Shown here: positions 44,645 to 58,000 of the stretch, one piece after another
How the letters are laid out: each line of letters begins with the position of its first letter
Position numbering within the stretch: the first letter of the stretch is position 1
Source: Corythoichthys intestinalis
Lineage: Eukaryota; Chordata; Actinopteri; Syngnathiformes; Syngnathidae
Length of the DNA: 64,000 bases
NCBI RefSeq assembly: GCF_030265065.1
Contig: NC_080416.1
Location: 22,714,501-22,778,500, forward strand
Direction of reading: 5' to 3'
Notes under the pieces: generated by a model
Seen by the model: the letters and a program-made list of their open reading frames with translations, nothing else
Database searches by the model: none
What the model was told of the DNA's origin: nothing
Translations under genes and position numbers: made by a program

Positions 44645-46009
44645 ATGATGCAGCTTCAAACCCTCAGGTAGGCTCTCAGGATGATAATAATGCAATTAAT
44701 ATGATAAGATTTAAAAGGAAAAGTGGGCTATGCTGACTTTGCACATGTTTTGCTTTCTCATAGTTCTATTTTTGAAAATATGAAAGCAGCTGGTTAGTTT
44801 TCCAAAATGTTGGGGAAGTTTTTTTTCTTTCACTGTGGTTTGCAGCGCATCACTTTTCATTCATTTCTACGGGAGACATTTTTATTTAAAGCAAAGCTTC
44901 CTAAACTGTGATTTAGGGACAAAAAACAAGATTTCTAAGTGATTTTCATCATAAAAAATATTTATACATGTTGTCTGTAATTCATATTAACCCTTTCAGT
45001 GCAACTGGTAGTAATAGACCTCCAATCGTGTCTCTTTTCATCCCTTTCCTGTTAATTTAAATGAGTTTATCACTAGTAGATGTCATATCCATTTGAACTG
45101 GGAAGGTGGCAGTGAATGAACCACTTCAAATGGATTGGACGTCTATGGTCGTCAACGGCAGCCAATGAGCGACACAGCCCACTTTGTTGCCTGCCGAATT
45201 TATTCAAAGTTGAAAATATTTAGTTTTTGTCATTTTTAAAAGTATTTTGGATTTTAACAAAAGTCATTGCACACATATGCTTGCACTATTTATTACACTT
45301 ATTCAACCTATCTCAGTCTCGTAAATGTGAGGTTTGAAGATATAATTGGAGTTTCTAGTCAGATTTCGAGCAAGCTGTTAGGGTTTCAAGTTAGGGATGA
45401 ACCTTGGTTTGGCTTTGATTCTCAGGTATCCAATTGTGAACTTAAGCCAGGAAAGTGGTAAGGCTGCAAATTCGGGTTTCAACTGGCCGCTAGTCGAAGG
45501 CTTTAAAGCTGGGTATGGATTTGTGTGTACTTACCTGATGGAGACCATAAAAGTGGAAATGAGACCTATCCTTCCTCCCTTTTTATTTTCCTTCATTTCA
45601 TCATTTTTTCCTTCCGATTGAGACATTTTCTTTCTTCCTTTGTACCTACGTACTTCCATCTTACCTTCAATCTACTTCACTATCAGTTGACGAGGCTCGG
45701 GCCGGTCTGTATAGGGGCCTAATTTCAAAAACATAAAATTGAAATATTTTCAAAACCAAAACTGGCACCTCCCTTAGGCATATATAAGTCTCTATGAGCA
45801 GCGGCATCAAAAAATTCAAAGTCGTTCCATAATAAAATCCTGAATAACTACTTTTTATATAAGTATAACAAAACTTAAAATGGTTATATAATTCTCAGAA
45901 TTAATGGTAGATTCACAAAAATCACCAAATGCAGAGATAATCACATATATTTTCAAGATCAATAGCAATATTTAACATATCATATAAGTTTTTTGCCGGA
46001 CATAGCATC

Positions 46010-46041
<32 letters not shown>

Positions 46042-49000
46042 ATCCAACATGGCGGCCGTCATGAAACAAATAGCTTTTTAAGTTTAAAATTCTTGTATAT
46101 AAATGCTTACATCGCGCAATTTCTATAGATATGAACGTAAAACAGTCTAGATTCTTGGTTAAAAACAAAAAACAGGCAGTTTTCATTCATTTTACATAAA
46201 TATTTCAAGCAAAAGTTACGGTATTGTGTAATCGAACATGGCGGCCGTCACGAAACAAATAGCTTTTTAAGTTGAAAATTCTTTTAAATAAATGCTTAAA
46301 CCGCACAATTTCTATAGATATGAACGTAAAACAGTTTAGATTGTTGGGTAAAAGCAAAAAACAGGCAGTTATCGTTGATTTTACGTAAATATTTCAAGCC
46401 AAAGTTACACTAATTTTATCCATTGATTTTGTTCACAATGTTTCAAAGTGCATGCATGGTCCTATTTAATATAATAATTACCTTGAATCCCCGACCAAAT
46501 CACTCTTGAGACACTCCTGCCTGCTTGTATGCAGTAAACCCTTTGTCCTGATTCCACCTAAATCCGGCGTTAGAACGCAGTGTGTGTTTGAGTTTATTAC
46601 AGTGAAAGCCAATTCAACCTTCTGCCTGGGTCGGCCCCCTACAGGAAGGCGTGGCGCAATGTCTGTGGCACCTGTCTTTTCAACTGATAGTGGAGTCTAT
46701 GCTTCAATCATAATATTCCGTGATATACATACATAATCCTGTCTCGTGTTATACGTATAATGAGGCAGCTATGACACAAGTAGTGAGGAAGGGGAAAAGA
46801 TGGATACATGGTGCTGTATTAACTGAAGTTTTTTCCATGCTTTTAATTTAGGGTTCGATGAATGTCTTGTTTAGTGAATGAACATGTTGCAGGGACCATT
46901 TCTAACAATGCAAAGAGTTGATTTCAACCACCGTTGACTCACGCTAGCTTAGCCACCTTGAAACTAACAAATAAATGACAAACTACCTCGAATTTGCTGA
47001 AATCAACTATACCAACTAATTAAGCCCAAATTAAACTCGAAGATTAAGCCTAATGTCAAAAATTCTCAACTTTGGGTTTGGGTTTAGGGGTTAACAGCAT
47101 GTCAGTGCCAATGTAAAACAATGCAGATTAACTGCACAATAATCAACAACACACATACGAATTGCACGATGCAATGAACACAAAGATGGGGGCGGCCGCG
47201 AATGCGCGCGCACAACCCGGAAGTACGCTGTACACCCACGCGGTCAATTTGGCCACAAAACGTGGCGGCAACTAAGCACTTTACACTCAATCGGACTTAA
47301 AACACATCCCAAACAGGCAAACTAACACGTCACCTCACAGCATAAGTGTGCAACACGAATATGATGTAAACAATGCTCACCGATGACTACCCGCCATTGC
47401 AACGGCAAAGCTACGAAACAGCCGCGCATGTAGCGGCTCCAACCTATCGCTGGGACCCTCCAAAATGAAGGAAAATAGTCACGTACATTCATGGATGCAC
47501 ACAGCTGGACTCAATCCTCACACGTCCCAAAACACTTGGCACATGTGACTTGAGACCAAAACATGAAGTAACTATGAGCCGTTACCATGGAAACAAATGA
47601 ACAGTGGAAACCTTTCTAATATTTTCTATTCAAAATGCTCTTCTCACATGACTACAATTTTCTTCATTCTACATACATTATGAGGCAATAACAAAATAGT
47701 ATCACACAGACACTAAGGAAACTAGTTTTAATCAGATTATTGGTTTGGAAAAATGAATGCTTTACATTGCTCAATTCTAAAAGAATGTAATCATGTTATT
47801 GTAACGCGTTAGCGACAACACTGCTAATGTTTTGGTGAGCCTGTTTTAAAGTATCCGAGTGCAATCTTGCCTTGCAGGATGTCCAGCAAATGAAGTCGTG
47901 CAGATATCTTTTTTGTCTCGAGTGTTCCTCCGGTGATTCACAGTGTCCTTTGCTCCTTTGGGCAGCTTAATGGACACGTACGTGGAAGATAGAGAAAAGG
48001 GGGGGCAATTGATGGTTCACTGGGCTGTGGTCAGGTGTTGTTCAGTCAAGCGAAATTTAAAGAAGCAGAGTGGTGGTTCGCCTGACTTCTCCTTAACATG
48101 ACATCGCAAGTCAAAATCTAATGCTTTTATTATGTTTTTAAAGTTACTGATTAAAGTCGAATAATCAACTAATTCAATTTACCATTGAAAAACCATGTAT
48201 TTACTAAATGTAATAAATTGTTATCCAGTTTTATTGACTTATTTTGTTTTTTTTCTTGTAACTACAATTATTGATAATAATTTAGGTGGCACGGTGAATG
48301 AATGGTTATCAGCGGTTATCATGGTTAACATTTCTGAGATCAAGGGGTTGAAAACCATGCTTGCATGTCTTCCTGTTTGGATTTTGCATATTCTCCCTAT
48401 GTCTGCGTGGGTTTTCTCCGGGTATTCCAGTTTCCTCCCACATCCCGAAAACATGCATGGTAAACTGATTGAACACTCCAAATTGTCCCAAGGTATGAAG
48501 GTGTGCTTGAATGGTTACTTGTCTCTTTCTGCTCTGCAATTGGCTGGAAAACCATTCAGTTAGCTGGGATGGACTCCAGCACCCCCGCGACCCTCGTGAG
48601 GATAAGCGACATGGAAGATGAATGAATGAATAATGATTCATTCAAACATGTTTCAGGCCAAGAAAAAAAGAAATATGTCATCTCTGTTTATGTTATATAC
48701 TTTAAAAGTATTCTATGTTGTTATAAGGGATGTCCCGATCCCATCACATGATCGGAAATTGGGCCAATCCCGCCCTTTTTCAGAGGATCGGAATCGGGTG
48801 AAAAGGATCAGATTAATTAGAAAATATACATTTAAATTTCTCTGCTTCATGCTTGTTCAGCCTCTGACTCTGCCTCCTGTTGCTTTTCTTGCTAATCAAT
48901 GCAGCTGGCGTTTGCTACTTAAAGTTAACAATGATTGACAGATTTGTAGCTTTGATCTGGCGAGTGAAGGCTCGGTAGCTCTACGATCAAAAGCACAAAT

Positions 49001-52000
49001 GTGTTAAACATCATTTAGTCAATCTTCATTGTCGAGAGGCTGTTCTCGGCAGCGTGACTGAATTTGAGTGGACTTACTCATATCAATTATATTAATGCTG
49101 TGGAGAGTGATTAAAGGTGGTGCAATGAAATATGTCGGTGCACCTACATTTTGTTTGGTGCACCAGTGTAACCAATGTAAAAAGTAAGTGTGAACCTTTG
49201 GCAATAATGAGCTAATTTATATATTTTGTTACTTTTTAAAGGCTAAAAAGTAACAAAATAATCCAGAAATACAATGGTATTGCCAAAATATGCAAAAATA
49301 TATGTTCTGTCCTCTGCAACACTCTCAGAAAAAGCAGAAGAGGAATTACTGTATACAGAATAGAATAGAATAGAATAGAATAGAATAGCCCTTTATTGTC
49401 ATTATACAGTTGTACAATTAAATTGTGGCGCATCTCCCTATACAGCGCAGGATAAGTTGAAAGTAAGTTCCAAGTTCCATCACTCGAACTAAGCTCCGAA
49501 CCTTGGGGGACCGAGCCTTCGCCGCTGCTGCTCCCTCACTCTGGAACTCACTCCCAAAACCCATCAGGAACTCGGACTCATTACAATACTTCAAATCACT
49601 CCTAAAAACCCACCTGTTCAAACTAGCTTTTCCCACCTCTTAATTCTTAATTCTGTCTTTGTGTTATGTTATGTAAAGCGTCTTTGAGTGTCCAAAAAAG
49701 CGCTATATAAGTTTGAGGTATTATTATTATTATTATTAAGTATAAAAGTATAAAATCTAAAATAATATAATATAAAATGTCTATGGGATAGTCCTATTTT
49801 CAGGCAGTGCAAATAATCGAATGAAGTAGCAGCAGTTTGACAGTGAAGACATTGAATATCGCACGTTAATATATTGCACGTAAGTAAGTATTGCACATAA
49901 AATATGTGTCAATAGAAGTGAAGCAGCAGCAGTTGACAGTGAAGGCATGAAATATTGCATGTTAATATTGCACGTGAGTAAGTATTGCACATAGCATATT
50001 ACATGTAAATGAATATTGGACAGTGCTGTACTTTAACATGTTTGGAACTTTTGTTCAACTAAAAACAAAAACTTTGGTGGCGTATCGGATCAGGACTGGG
50101 TATCGGCAGATTCTGAAAATTAGGTGACTCAGACTGAAGTGCAAAAATATGCGATCAGGACATCCCTAATTATTATGATACAGTGGGGCAAATAAGTATT
50201 TAGTCAACCACTAATTGTGCAAGTTCTTCCACTTATAAATATTAGAGAGGCCTGTAATTGTCAACATGGGTAAACCTCAACCATGAGAGACAGAATGTGT
50301 AAAAAAAAAAAAAAATCACATTGTTTGATTTTTAAAGAATTTATTTGCAAAATCATGATGGAAAATAAGTATTTGGTCAATACCAAAATTTCATCTCAAT
50401 ACATTGTTATGTACCCTTTGTTGGCAATAACAGAGGCCAAACGTTTTCTGTAACTCTTCACAAGCTTTTCACACTCTGTTGCTGGTATTTTGGCCCATTC
50501 CTCCATGCAGATCTCCTCTAGAGCAGTGATGTTTTGGGGCTGTCGTTGGGTAACATGGACTTTCCACTCCCTTCTCACCCCGTGGCGTCAAAATGATAAC
50601 AAGAACGGTGAGCAAAAATCCCAGAACCACACGGGGGGACCTAGTGAATGACCTACAGAGAGCTGGGACCACAGTAACAAAGGCTACTATCAGTAACACA
50701 ATGCGCCGCCAGGGACTCAAATCCTGCACTGCCAGACGTGTCCTCCTGCTGAAGAAAGTACAAGTCCAGGCCCATCTGCGGTTCGCTAGAGAGCATTTGG
50801 ATGATCCAGAAGAGGACTGGGAGAATGTGTTATGGTCAGATGAAACCAAAATAGAAGGTTTTGGTAGAAACACAGGTTCTCGTGTTTGGAGGAAAAAGAA
50901 TACTGAATTGCACCATATCCACTGTGAAGCATGGGGGTGGAAACATCCTGCTTTGGGGCTGCTTTTCTGCAAAGGGACCAGGACGACTGATCTGTGTATA
51001 GGAAAGAATGAATGGGGCCATGTATCGAGAGATTTTGAGTGAAAATCTCCTTCCATCAGCAAGGGCATTGAAGATGAGACGTGGCTGGGTCTTTCAGCAT
51101 GACAGTGATTCCAAACACACAGCCAGGGCAACAAAGGAGTGGCTTCGTAGGAAGCATTTCAAGGTCCTGGAGTGGCCTAGCCAGTCTCCAGATCTCAACC
51201 CCATAGAAAATCTGTGGAGGGAGTTGAAAGTCTGTGTTGCCCAACAACAGCCCCAAAACATCAGGTTTATCCATGTTGACAAATACAGGCCTCTCTAATA
51301 TTTTCAAGTGGGAGAACTTGCACAATTAGTGGTTGACTAAATACTTATTTGCCCCACTGTATTTGTTATCATTTTGAACAGCATATAACAACGATTATAA
51401 CAAGAATGATTATTAACGTTATTATATTATTTCAGTCAGTTGCTTATGGGAAAAAAGGGGGAAAATACCAAGGAATTCCTCAGTTTTTTTTTTTGTTTCA
51501 TTATTGTATTTTATATTAAAACAAAAAATAAAATAAATAAAATTTAACTGAATTGTTACCACGACCCCTCTTGCACATAGCGTCTTGTGAAATCCCTCTC
51601 CTTTTCATCATTATAATTCATGTATTTATCATGTGGCAGCACAGCTCTTTTATAGGCCACTCTTTGAGCACCATTTTGTTTTGGTGACAAGCTGTGTGCG
51701 TCCCAAAGTGAAAGTGATGCAATGAAGGCGCCACAAATCTGATCCTGTTAGCAAGACACAGTGCTGTCTGTAATTTAAAAAGGAGAAAAAGAACCACCAA
51801 AAAAATGCCAGCAAGTGTGCCAGTCTCCCTCCTTTCATATCCAACTAGAGATGGTTTCAGCTCTTTTTTGTTTTGTTTTTGTACAGCACAGTGGTATGCA
51901 GCTGTCGTCGCTTTCTTTCTCCCTTTTCTTGCGGAGCATACTAATAGTGATGGCAGCTCACGGCCCACCCAGCTGGCCGGGAAACACACACAAGAACAAC

Positions 52001-55000
52001 TATTTGGCCCTCAATGAGTGCCTTTGAGGGCCAAAATGCTTGAAAAGTCAGCTTCATCGCTGCTTGTTGTCCGCTGATCTGATTAGGACATCGCACAGAT
52101 CACTTGACTGCTGTTACCATTATGTAACAGACACTTACATCATTGTTTTACCAATCAACCAAATGGTCAGAAAGGAAAATTGCACTCAACTGTATTACAG
52201 TGCAGTATTTAAAAACAGGTAATAAAATGGTCTTTCTTGCGTGAACTGCAAAGGTAATGTTTCAATCTAAAAAGGGATCTTTAAAGGGAACCATGTAAAT
52301 GTTAGTTCGAGTTATAATAATTTGATATTAAAACCCCTCTTAATGTTTTTGTTTTAATAAAATTTGTAAAATTTTAAAACAAAAAATTAACTAGTAGCTC
52401 GCCATTGTTGTTCACATTGCAGGGCGGTGACGTCACATGGGTACGCTGCCGTACTTCCACAGTGACACTCTTTAACTATGTACGGTAGTGATTTAAATAC
52501 ACCACATTAGGTCTCACATTAGGGTTTTAATTAATTAGAGATCAAGCCAATGAGTGCGTTTTTGTCCCTCGACTTTCGCCAGTTTCCGTTTAAGTGCGGG
52601 TCCATTGTGCCTTATGTTCATTTTGTATGTTGTCTTCACAACATACAACACTCCTGATAATGGCTCCCAGCATCATAGTTAGTATATTGTGACTAAATAT
52701 TGCCATCCAGCGTATTTGTTGAGCTAAACAAGTTGCCAAAATTTTTAAATGGAATATGACCAAAGTCTGATTAATTTTTATGTAGGGTTGTTCCGATCAT
52801 GTTTTTTTGCTCCCGATCCGATCCCGTTTTAGTTTGAGTATCTGCCGATCCCGATTTTTCCCGATCCGATTGCCTTTTTTTGCTTCCGATTCAATTCCAA
52901 TCATTCCCGATAATTTTTCCCGATCATATACATTTTGGCAATGCATTAAGAAAAAAATGAATAAAACTCGGACGAATATATACATTCAACATACAGTACT
53001 TAAGTACTGTATTTGTTTATTATGAGAATAAATCCTCAAGATAGCATTTACATTATTAACATTCTTTCTGTGAGAGGGATCCACAGACTTGTAATTCTTA
53101 AAGGATAAATGTGATTTTGTATTTGTGACTAAATATTGCCATCTAGTGTATTTGTTGAGCTTTCAGTAAATGATACTGTAGCCATGCCCAAATGCATGAC
53201 GGGAAGTGCAACCATGACTGTGCGTAGTGCTACCAATTGATATATCTTCTCTGCGTTGGGAAATAACGTAAGGTGTTAAGAAAAAGATCAATTGCTACCT
53301 TGCTTCCCCACATTGCTTCCCATGATATTTCTAATCGTAGGGAGAGGGACTGTAAGGCTTTAGCCAATTAATAAAAGGCTCCAAAGGCTGCCAAAATTCA
53401 CTCTACTCATTAAATGCTGCCTTTTATCTCTCTATATAGGTAAAACGGTGCCATTACAGATTGAACGCATCAATGCGTGAGTGGGTCGTGCAGCGCATGC
53501 GTTGATTGCGTTAAATATTTTAACGTGATTCATTTTTTAAAAAATTAATTACCGCCATTAACGCGATAAATTTGACAGCCCAACTTTAAGCCAAAACTAA
53601 AGACTCCGGATGAGTGTAAGACATTTTGTCTGTAACGTTAAATACAATTAGAAAACGATTTAATTAAGAAATATATATATATTTTAAAAAGGCATGTCCG
53701 ATATTTTTTTGCCGATTCCGATACTTTGAAAATGACGTGATCGGACCCGATGCCGATCGATCGGGACATCTTTAGTTTTATGTGTATTTTGCATATCTAT
53801 TTTGATTGTGAACTTGTGAATGCCAGTTCTCTTTGCATTGTTGTTTAACTGTGTTAGAATAGGGCCTCATTAATACAGATTGAAGCGCTTTTCTTTTTGT
53901 TTACATTATTTATTTGACTATACATATATAACTACATTGGGTACATATATATAAAACTATATAACTATACTATTTAACTATCTATTATTTTTGTTGTATT
54001 TTCACTATATGATGCTTATGTTCAATTGTATGCTGTGAAAGTTGCAGAAGCTTATGCCAATAAACTGAGCGGTGCGAGCTACGAATCTGAACGCCTGTGT
54101 CCACTCGCCTTTCTTTTCCTCTTAGATCTCAATGTGCAAAATAAGGCGTCATTATAATCTGTTGGGTATAAAATGAAACGAATAGCCAGAAATCAAACTA
54201 AGTTTAATACGTTGATTCGTTTTCCGTATCGCTTATTCACCGGGAAGCAACATTGATAAGTCTGCTAAATCTGAGAACAGCAGGATGATAATCGAACTGT
54301 ACAGCGCTTTTACGTAAGAAAAATAAGGTAAGACGTCATTAGACGCCATTCGACGTCTCAGTAGAGGCAAACTGTATCAACATTTTCGTGTGCTGTGATG
54401 CACGAATAATCAAACTGCTGTGTTTCATTGGAAAGCACACGACAGCTCTGGATGCTAACCAACTCCATCTTAATATAGGAATAAGTTGGATCACACAATA
54501 GGTAACCGTGAAGATCTGTAAACAGTTTTTGACATCAAACACTCTCCTGCTCTCGTCACTAGCGAACTTGACACTGGAACGCTTCTCGTCACATCTTGTC
54601 TTTCCTGTTCATTTTACTTCTGTCCTTCTCATTAATGTTCCACTCTGGTTCAATTTGAAGGGCAAAACCGATTATATGTTTATGTAGTTAAAGAGTGACA
54701 CTGTGGAAGTGCGGCAGCGTACCCATGTGACGTCACCACCCTGCGACGTCAACAATAATGGCGACCTACTAGTTAAAATAATTTTACAAATTTTATTAAA
54801 ACGAAAACAAGAGGGCGTTTAATATCAAATTATTATAACTCGTACTAACATTTATCTTTTAAGAACTACATGTCTTTCTATCCGTGGTACCCTATCAACA
54901 GTTAGCACACCAGACTATTGTCACGTAAATGTGGCCTAAATTGAGACAGCTATCACTGATAAGCTCTGTGTCTTGTTGACTATCCATCTGTCCATCCTTC

Positions 55001-58000
55001 AACCCTTATCCGAGAATCCTAAGAATTAGGATTCCTCAAAACGGTATGTGATGGCCAATGCAAACAATGTAAAGGCAGTCTATTATAACAAGAGTATAGA
55101 CAAGGGATCATAAAGTGTAATTAGGCTTCTTCCAATGTGTGTGCTTCTCTTCTTCAATGATGAATGAGCATTGCCGACTTGCCTGGGGAGGTCGTATGAG
55201 GGCATGGCGAGCATACGGGCCCCCCCAGCTACCGGGTGGGTTAATAACAGGGCCAGACTGGTGACAGAGACGTGGCAGAGTGCCACTGGCCGGGGACGCT
55301 GCATGGCTTGCGGTCAGGAGGAGCCTGTTCTTGGAAACCAAACTTTTTTTTTCCTTACACTGCAGTCCAAGCTAGTCAAGACACAGTTCGCCACAATGCA
55401 TCTTTCCTCAAATAGCTGTTGCTAAACAAAACAGAAGCAGCTTCTGAAGGCACATAGGCGGACACATTTGGTAGATTTCAAGGGTAAGGAGTTCTTTACA
55501 GATGCACGTTTGTGAGACTGCCCTTAGCCTGGAAGAATTCACAACAAAAAAGGAGCCCGCTGCAGTGGCCTTGCAATAAATCAACACTTCAGCAGTTATC
55601 TTGATAGACATCTTCCAAGAATAATGTTTATTTCAGTCTTTGGTTTTCAATGATGTTCCAGTTTTCAACAGCCAATCCACTCATTTTCCATGGGAGAAGG
55701 TTTCTGCTACCCGTCAATCCCACTGTGGTTCTCAGATTTGAAAACTTCAATTCTTTTCTCAATCACAATTCAGTGCTAGATCTTTTAGCTTTGAAAGATG
55801 GGCAAAACTTTGTTGTGATGTTAAATATGAAGAATCAGGTTTTCCTGATGCAAACGAATCCTGTGCATGTCTGCCAGGAGTTTGCAGTGTTGTACAAGTA
55901 GGTGAAAAGGCCCTCATAATAAATCGTTTTTGGGTTAAAATTGGTGGGAGCTACCTGAAGCAACGGGTCTTTATGTTTAGACATGTGTGAAATTGGAAAG
56001 TGAAAACTGGTAAGGAGAAATAATGTGTCTTTATTATCTTTACACCCTCTTTCTCCCCTGACTGATGGGTGTCGCTTTCTCTTCCACAGAATCGTTGCCC
56101 TTCTCAGTATACTTTATCATCTCTCACTAGCTTTTCCAACCCAAAGCCCTTCTGCACATGGTAAGTAATTCTTGACCATTAGCATCCCTATATGAAAATA
56201 ATCCCTCATTTAATTAATGTTGGTTTTCCAGACGACATCCAGACGCCGCTCTGGGTGAACATTTCCCACTCGGGTGTCCTTTATGCCCCGCTTGGCCAAG
56301 CCGTCATCATCCCCTGCTCATCGTCCTCATCGCCTCTCATGCTGCCGCGGGTCAAGTGGACGCTAGTGTCCGACGAGACTGAAACGCAAATCTTGGTGGC
56401 GCGGGGCGGCAAGGTGAAAATCAACGAGGCGTACCGAGGCCGGGCCGATTTGCTCAACTACCGCTCCTCGCCTGAGGATATGTCAATGTGGCTGTTGGAC
56501 ACGCGCTCAAGCGACTCGGGGCACTATCGCTGTGAGGTGCAGCAAGGCCTGGAAGACACTAGCGACATTGTCCAACTGAAGGTCAAAGGTAACAAAAAAA
56601 CAGTAGTAGAGAGTAAACAAGTATAAATTATTTTAACCGCACTTAAGTACTGGTAGATTTTTCAGTTACACTGTCCCTGACAAAGGTCTTTTCGCTTATC
56701 CATTTTGTAGAAACAATTGCTAATAACCTGACTTTTAATTATTCAGTTGGTTTAAAAAATGGCTCATATGAAAACTAAGACCCTCCCAAATTATGTTGAA
56801 TGTACAAAAATATATTTGTTTCGTTGAAAAAAAGATTTATCATTTAATGAAGACTTAAAGCTCAAATTATGGCAAGACAAAAGTTTTGTCGCCTACAGAA
56901 AGTAGTGTTAATACTGAACAAAAAATGTACTTCAAATACAAAAATATGTTAAATAACATAAGCGAATTAAGTAGTGGTGCTATGAGATCTAAATTTAATA
57001 TTTTGTATGACTTCCAGGGGCTTGAAGGACTGCATTCATGCTGTTCGGCAAGGATTCATACAATTTATTGATGAAGTCATTACCACGATTTTGCCACCAC
57101 CAAACTTCACTGTTTTGTGGCAAAAGGTGGATTTTTTAGATTAATCTTCCATTGAATTACACCACAGTCGCCGCAAATATTGCAGGAGACCTACTGGAGC
57201 CAGCATGGATTCGAGATTCACTCAGAAAACAATGTTTGGTGTGTGCAAAATCATGGTCTGGGGTTACATCCAGTTTGGGGGTGTGCGAAAGATCTGCAGG
57301 GTGGAAGGCAACATAAATATTCTGAAATATCAACAAATCTTAGCTGCCTGTTACATTCCTAACCATAAAAAGGGACAAATTCTGCAGCAGGATGGTGCTC
57401 CATCGCATACTTCGATCTCTACCTCAAAGTTCAGAAGATCAAAATCCTCCAGGACTGGCCAGCCCAGTCACCAGACATGAACAGGATGAAAGAGGAAGCA
57501 TGGAAGATGAAATCCAAAAATGTTGATGAACTCTGGGAGGCATGCAAGACTGCTTTCTTTGATGTTCCTGATGACTTCATCAATAAATTGTATGAATCCT
57601 TGGTGAACTGCATGGATGCAGTCTTTCAAGCCCATAGAAGTCATACAAAATATTAAATTTGGTTCTCACAGCACCACTACTTAATTCGCTTATGTTATGT
57701 AACATATTTTTGTATTTGAAGTACATTTATTGTTCAATTTTCACACTACTTTCTGTAGGCGACAAACCTTATGTCTTGCCAAAATTTGACCTTTATGTCT
57801 TCATTAAATGCTAAATCTTTTTTCAGTGAAACAAATATATTTTTGCACATTCAACATCATTTTGGAGGGTCTTAGCTTTCATATGAGCCATTTCTGAAAC
57901 CAATTGAATAATTAAAAGTCAGGTTATTAGCAATTGTTTCTACAAAATGGATAAGCGACAAGACTTTTGTCAGGGACTGTACATGCTTACATTTTTTTGT

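Larger units (their letters stand above)
48726..50167. mobile_element. hAT-like element (AGGGATGTCCCGATC family) enclosing LINE pieces
   Basis: The left end reads AGGGATGTCCCGATC and the right end, inverted, AGGGATGTCCTGATC. The subterminal part has 'gatcggaatcgggtg' on the left and 'cggatcaggactgggtatcgg' on the right. Inside are a minus-strand LINE 3' end (49358-50022) and, within that, a plus-strand LINE 3' end (49460-49738). The target duplication is not clear. A TA next to its right end was the target of the Tc1 element at 50181. Confidence 0.7.

Noticed and set aside
51618-51989. 123-codon minus-strand frame in bcan intron 1
   Set aside because: No domain recognised and opposing frames overlap it; treated as chance.
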